NCBI GenBank assembly: GCA_046349875.1
Contig: JAXMBN010000067.1
Coordinates: forward strand, 1-15,702
Length of the DNA stretch: 15,702 nucleotides
Reading direction: 5' to 3'
Origin: JAXMBN01 sp046349875
GTDB lineage: Bacteria > Planctomycetota > Planctomycetia > Pirellulales > Pirellulaceae
Position numbers and translations under genes: made by a program. Every line of letters begins with the position of its first letter. Position 1 is the first letter of the stretch. Under the pieces are notes generated by a model. It was not told where the DNA came from and ran no database searches. It worked only from the letters and a program-made list of their open reading frames with translations. Positions 13,870-15,702 of this stretch are shown here, one piece after another.

Positions 13870-13965
13870 GTTGTGCGATCAAGTCGTGACGGGATATCGT
13901 ATGCCAGTGCGTGATCGCGGTGGAGCGCTCAGGCCATAAAGAGATGCCCGTACTATAATGGTCGA

Positions 13966-13993
13966 CAATGGCTGCTGATGAAGGCAGCCATTG
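13966..13993. terminator. Hairpin between convergent genes
   Basis: CAATGGCTGC (13966-13975) and GCAGCCATTG (13984-13993) form a perfect 10-bp stem with an 8-base loop, located between the 3' ends of the acyltransferase (plus) and the oxidoreductase (minus). A short TTTT follows eight bases later on the plus side. It probably serves as a bidirectional transcript end. Confidence 0.6.
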
Positions 13994-14029
13994 CAGTATC
14001 TTTTCTGAATCGATCTACAGATCGGAAGA

Positions 14030-14324
14030 TTACATATTGATCTCGTAGCCCTTGCGGCTCTCGCGTGATAGAAACGCATTGGCTTGAGCGTCGCCGATAA
14101 TCTCGCGTTTGGCTGGATCCCACTTCAGTTCGCGTCCAACTCGCATAGCGATGTTCGACAAGTGGCAGATCTCAAGCATTCGATTGTGCGACCAAACGTC
14201 CGAGATAGGTTAAGCAGGAGCCTTCACGCGCATTCGATAAAGTTGGCGGTGTGGTTCTCGCTTACCTCGCCACCATAAACTTTTTCGATGGCTCCCTTCA
14301 GGCAACGGCTTTTCCTTCAATTCT
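14030..14324 (-). pseudogene. Detached C-terminal coding segment of the Gfo/Idh/MocA oxidoreductase
   Basis: Reading leftward past the stop at 14327-14325, other frames continue the family sequence: EELKEKPLPEG, AIEKVYGGEVSENHTANFIEC, VKAPA, then (after a TAA at 14212-14210 where a CAA would fit) PISDVWSHNRMLEICHLSNI, AMRVGRELKWDPAKREIIGD, and ANAFLSRESRKGYEINM, ending at TAA 14032-14030. The lesions are one extra base at 14327, one in the C-run 14294-14296, two within the CGCGC at 14227-14231, and the nonsense change. Removing the extra bases gives one 455-aa frame from ATG 15401. Confidence 0.7.
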
Positions 14325-15401
14325 TCAGACGGGCTTTCCAGTGATCTTCCCTCGATTGACGAAGAAGCGGCCTTCGGTTCCTTCGAACAAGATTCCATTA
14401 TCACCTTCGCTCGTGATAATCATTTCCACGTTGTTGGGCATGTCGACGCGAATCTTGAAATCGGTTGCAGCGTTGTATTGATCGGCCACAGTTGGATGGC
14501 CATCTTTGTATGCAACCGGTAGTTTGTATTCGACCGGTGTAATCTTGCTTGGTCCGGTATCGGTAGCACCCAAGGCCCAGCAGGCAATGTCAACGTGGTG
14601 AGCACCCCAGTCGGTCAATTTTCCACCGGAATACTCATGCCAGTTTCGGAAGGAATAATGGCAATTGCTAAAGAGTGGCACGCCACCTCCATACCCTTCG
14701 CGAAGTTGAGGTAGGGCGCGGTAAGCAACCTTAGGCGCTGGCCCGAGCCAAAGATCCCAATCGAGCCCATCGGGTACGGTCGCTTCAGGAATAACGGGCG
14801 ATGCTTCCATGCCATTGATGCCGCAAGTGACCTTTTTGACCGTTCCAATGCGGCCATTCTGAATCAACGCAATGGCAAGCAAGAATCGCTGATCGATCTC
14901 GGTTCGCTGCATCGTTCCCACTTGGAAGACGCGGCCGGTTTGCTTGACCATCTTTTCGATCAATTTTCCTTCGTCGATGGTCAGCGTGAGCGGCTTTTCG
15001 CAGTAGACATCTTTGCCGGCCAGCATGGCTTCCACTGCAATTTTGGTATGCCAATGGTCAGGCGTCGCAATCATGACCGCGTCGATATCTTTGCGATCCA
15101 AGACCTTGCGATAATCCTTGTAGGCATCCGGCTTCTTCTTGGTAGCCTTTTCTACTTTTTCAACGTTGGCACCAAGTACGTTGGCATCCACATCCGCCAG
15201 CGCAGCAAAGTCGGCGAATTTGAAGGACTTGCTGGTGATCGTCCACCCTTGATTGCGAAGTCCAATGGTCGCAAAGACAGGGCGATCATTCGCAGATTGA
15301 TATCCGAATGCTCTGCCGCTCATCGGGACAATCGCTGCTGCGGCGCTCGCAGCCGATAGGCATTGAAGAAACTGACGACGATTGGAGGAAAGGTGTTTCA
15401 T
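14325..15401 (-). CDS. Gfo/Idh/MocA-family oxidoreductase with Tat signal, truncated by frameshift
   Basis: ATG 15401 starts a Tat-type signal (SSNRRQFLQCLSAASAAAAI, twin arginines at 8-9), so the folded protein is probably exported. The nucleotide-binding fold follows: PVFATIGLRNQGW is the expected glycine-loop region, though it lacks the full GxGxxG, then FAALADVDANVLG and DAVMIATPDHWHTKIAVEAM. The hallmark CEKPLTL holds Lys136. The C-terminal domain includes GRVFQVGTMQRT, GLDWDLWLGPAP, NWHEYSGGKLTDWGAHHVD and EGTEGRFFVNRGKITGKPV. Members oxidise or epimerise sugars and related polyols using NAD(P); planctomycetes have many copies. The frame extends upstream to 15485, but the Tat signal marks 15401 as the start. 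The stop at 14327-14325 is premature: about 95 further codons of family sequence continue in other frames. The substrate is unknown. Confidence 0.85.
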   Translation of the reverse strand: MKHLSSNRRQFLQCLSAASAAAAIVPMSGRAFGYQSANDRPVFATIGLRNQGWTITSKSFKFADFAALADVDANVLGANVEKVEKATKKKPDAYKDYRKVLDRKDIDAVMIATPDHWHTKIAVEAMLAGKDVYCEKPLTLTIDEGKLIEKMVKQTGRVFQVGTMQRTEIDQRFLLAIALIQNGRIGTVKKVTCGINGMEASPVIPEATVPDGLDWDLWLGPAPKVAYRALPQLREGYGGGVPLFSNCHYSFRNWHEYSGGKLTDWGAHHVDIACWALGATDTGPSKITPVEYKLPVAYKDGHPTVADQYNAATDFKIRVDMPNNVEMIITSEGDNGILFEGTEGRFFVNRGKITGKPV

Positions 15402-15702
15402 AGTACGAGGCCTTGGAAAAAGAAGAGAGTTGTCGTAGCAAAAGATTGGTCGCAATGGCGTTTCAATCCTCGCTATGGGATGCATTGTAAGCCAAAGGAC
15501 GCCGCTCTACCATCGCGTACGTCAGCATGCCGAAGAGGCTAACCGAGAAAATGAAACATCGCGAAGAGGCGAACAATCGCCGGATGAGATTTCAGGGAAT
15601 CCTAAATCGTTCTTGGTCGGGTGTTTTTACCGAGTCCAATAGGATTATCCACACCACCATTCTTGAAATGGGACTGGCCAATAGCGTGACGGGACGATCA
15701 TG
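15402..15702. other. Upstream region of the oxidoreductase, no gene recognised
   Basis: Neither strand holds a convincing gene. CGAAGAGGC occurs twice (15531-15539 and 15562-15570), each followed by TAAC or GAAC, 31 bases apart, which may be chance. The oxidoreductase promoter should lie here, but no good hexamers or Shine-Dalgarno are evident. Confidence 0.4.

Noticed and set aside
13954..13959. Perfect TATAAT as the promoter of a small RNA starting at the 13966 hairpin
   Set aside because: There is no -35 hexamer at any normal spacing, and the site lies between convergent genes where the hairpin is better explained as a transcript end.
15325..15335. GGGACAATCGC as a third copy of the palindromic 16-mer
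   Set aside because: It matches only part of the element, does not form the hairpin, and lies within the oxidoreductase signal-peptide coding region, so it is probably chance.

Overview
The window looks like a chromosomal segment of a planctomycete, probably of the Rhodopirellula/Pirellula type. This is an inference from the protein families present: a Tat-exported Gfo/Idh/MocA oxidoreductase with the SRESRKGYEI-type C-terminus, a BlaI/M56 pair whose peptidase carries a secretin-like C-terminal part, and short HPF-like proteins. Base composition is moderate and genes lie on both strands. No transposase, integrase, CRISPR array or phage structural gene was seen.

Layout: (1) 1-2349. A 3'-truncated gene for a small secreted protein and an NhaR-type LysR regulator on the minus strand; divergent from the regulator, two tandem short HPF/RaiA-family genes. 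(2) 2350-3145. About 800 bases without a convincing gene: a possible decayed or very small ORF, then a leader with a thrice-repeated octamer and an inverted repeat. (3) 3146-7280. A three-gene plus-strand cassette: a papain-like (AvrRpt2/C70-like) cysteine peptidase, a signal-peptide protein of unknown function, and a large beta-rich protein now split by a one-base frameshift at a run of five G. The second gene and the C-terminal half of the third share ordered landmarks at nearly equal spacing, so the cassette probably contains a duplicated, unnamed domain. A perfect 10-bp hairpin follows. This is the best candidate here for an undescribed system. (4) 7281-8030. A tRNA-Ser(TGA) gene on the minus strand flanked by non-coding DNA with several inverted repeats, including two copies of a 16-bp palindromic element. 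(5) 8031-10488. A blaI-blaR1-like operon (minus strand, ATGA overlap) with a TACA-N2-TGTA operator in its promoter. (6) 10567-13869. A divergent, tightly coupled operon: YtrA-type GntR repressor (apparently leaderless), ABC ATPase, membrane permease, acyltransferase-3 membrane protein. (7) 13870-15702. A convergent-gene hairpin, a Gfo/Idh/MocA oxidoreductase on the minus strand, and its upstream region.

The 3' ends of the acyltransferase and the oxidoreductase each carry several small indels, plus one nonsense change, within about 700 bases. Undoing the inferred indels restores one continuous frame in each gene (424 and 455 aa). Either both genes decayed locally or the sequence is unreliable there. 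The same kind of error could explain the frameshift in the third cassette gene.
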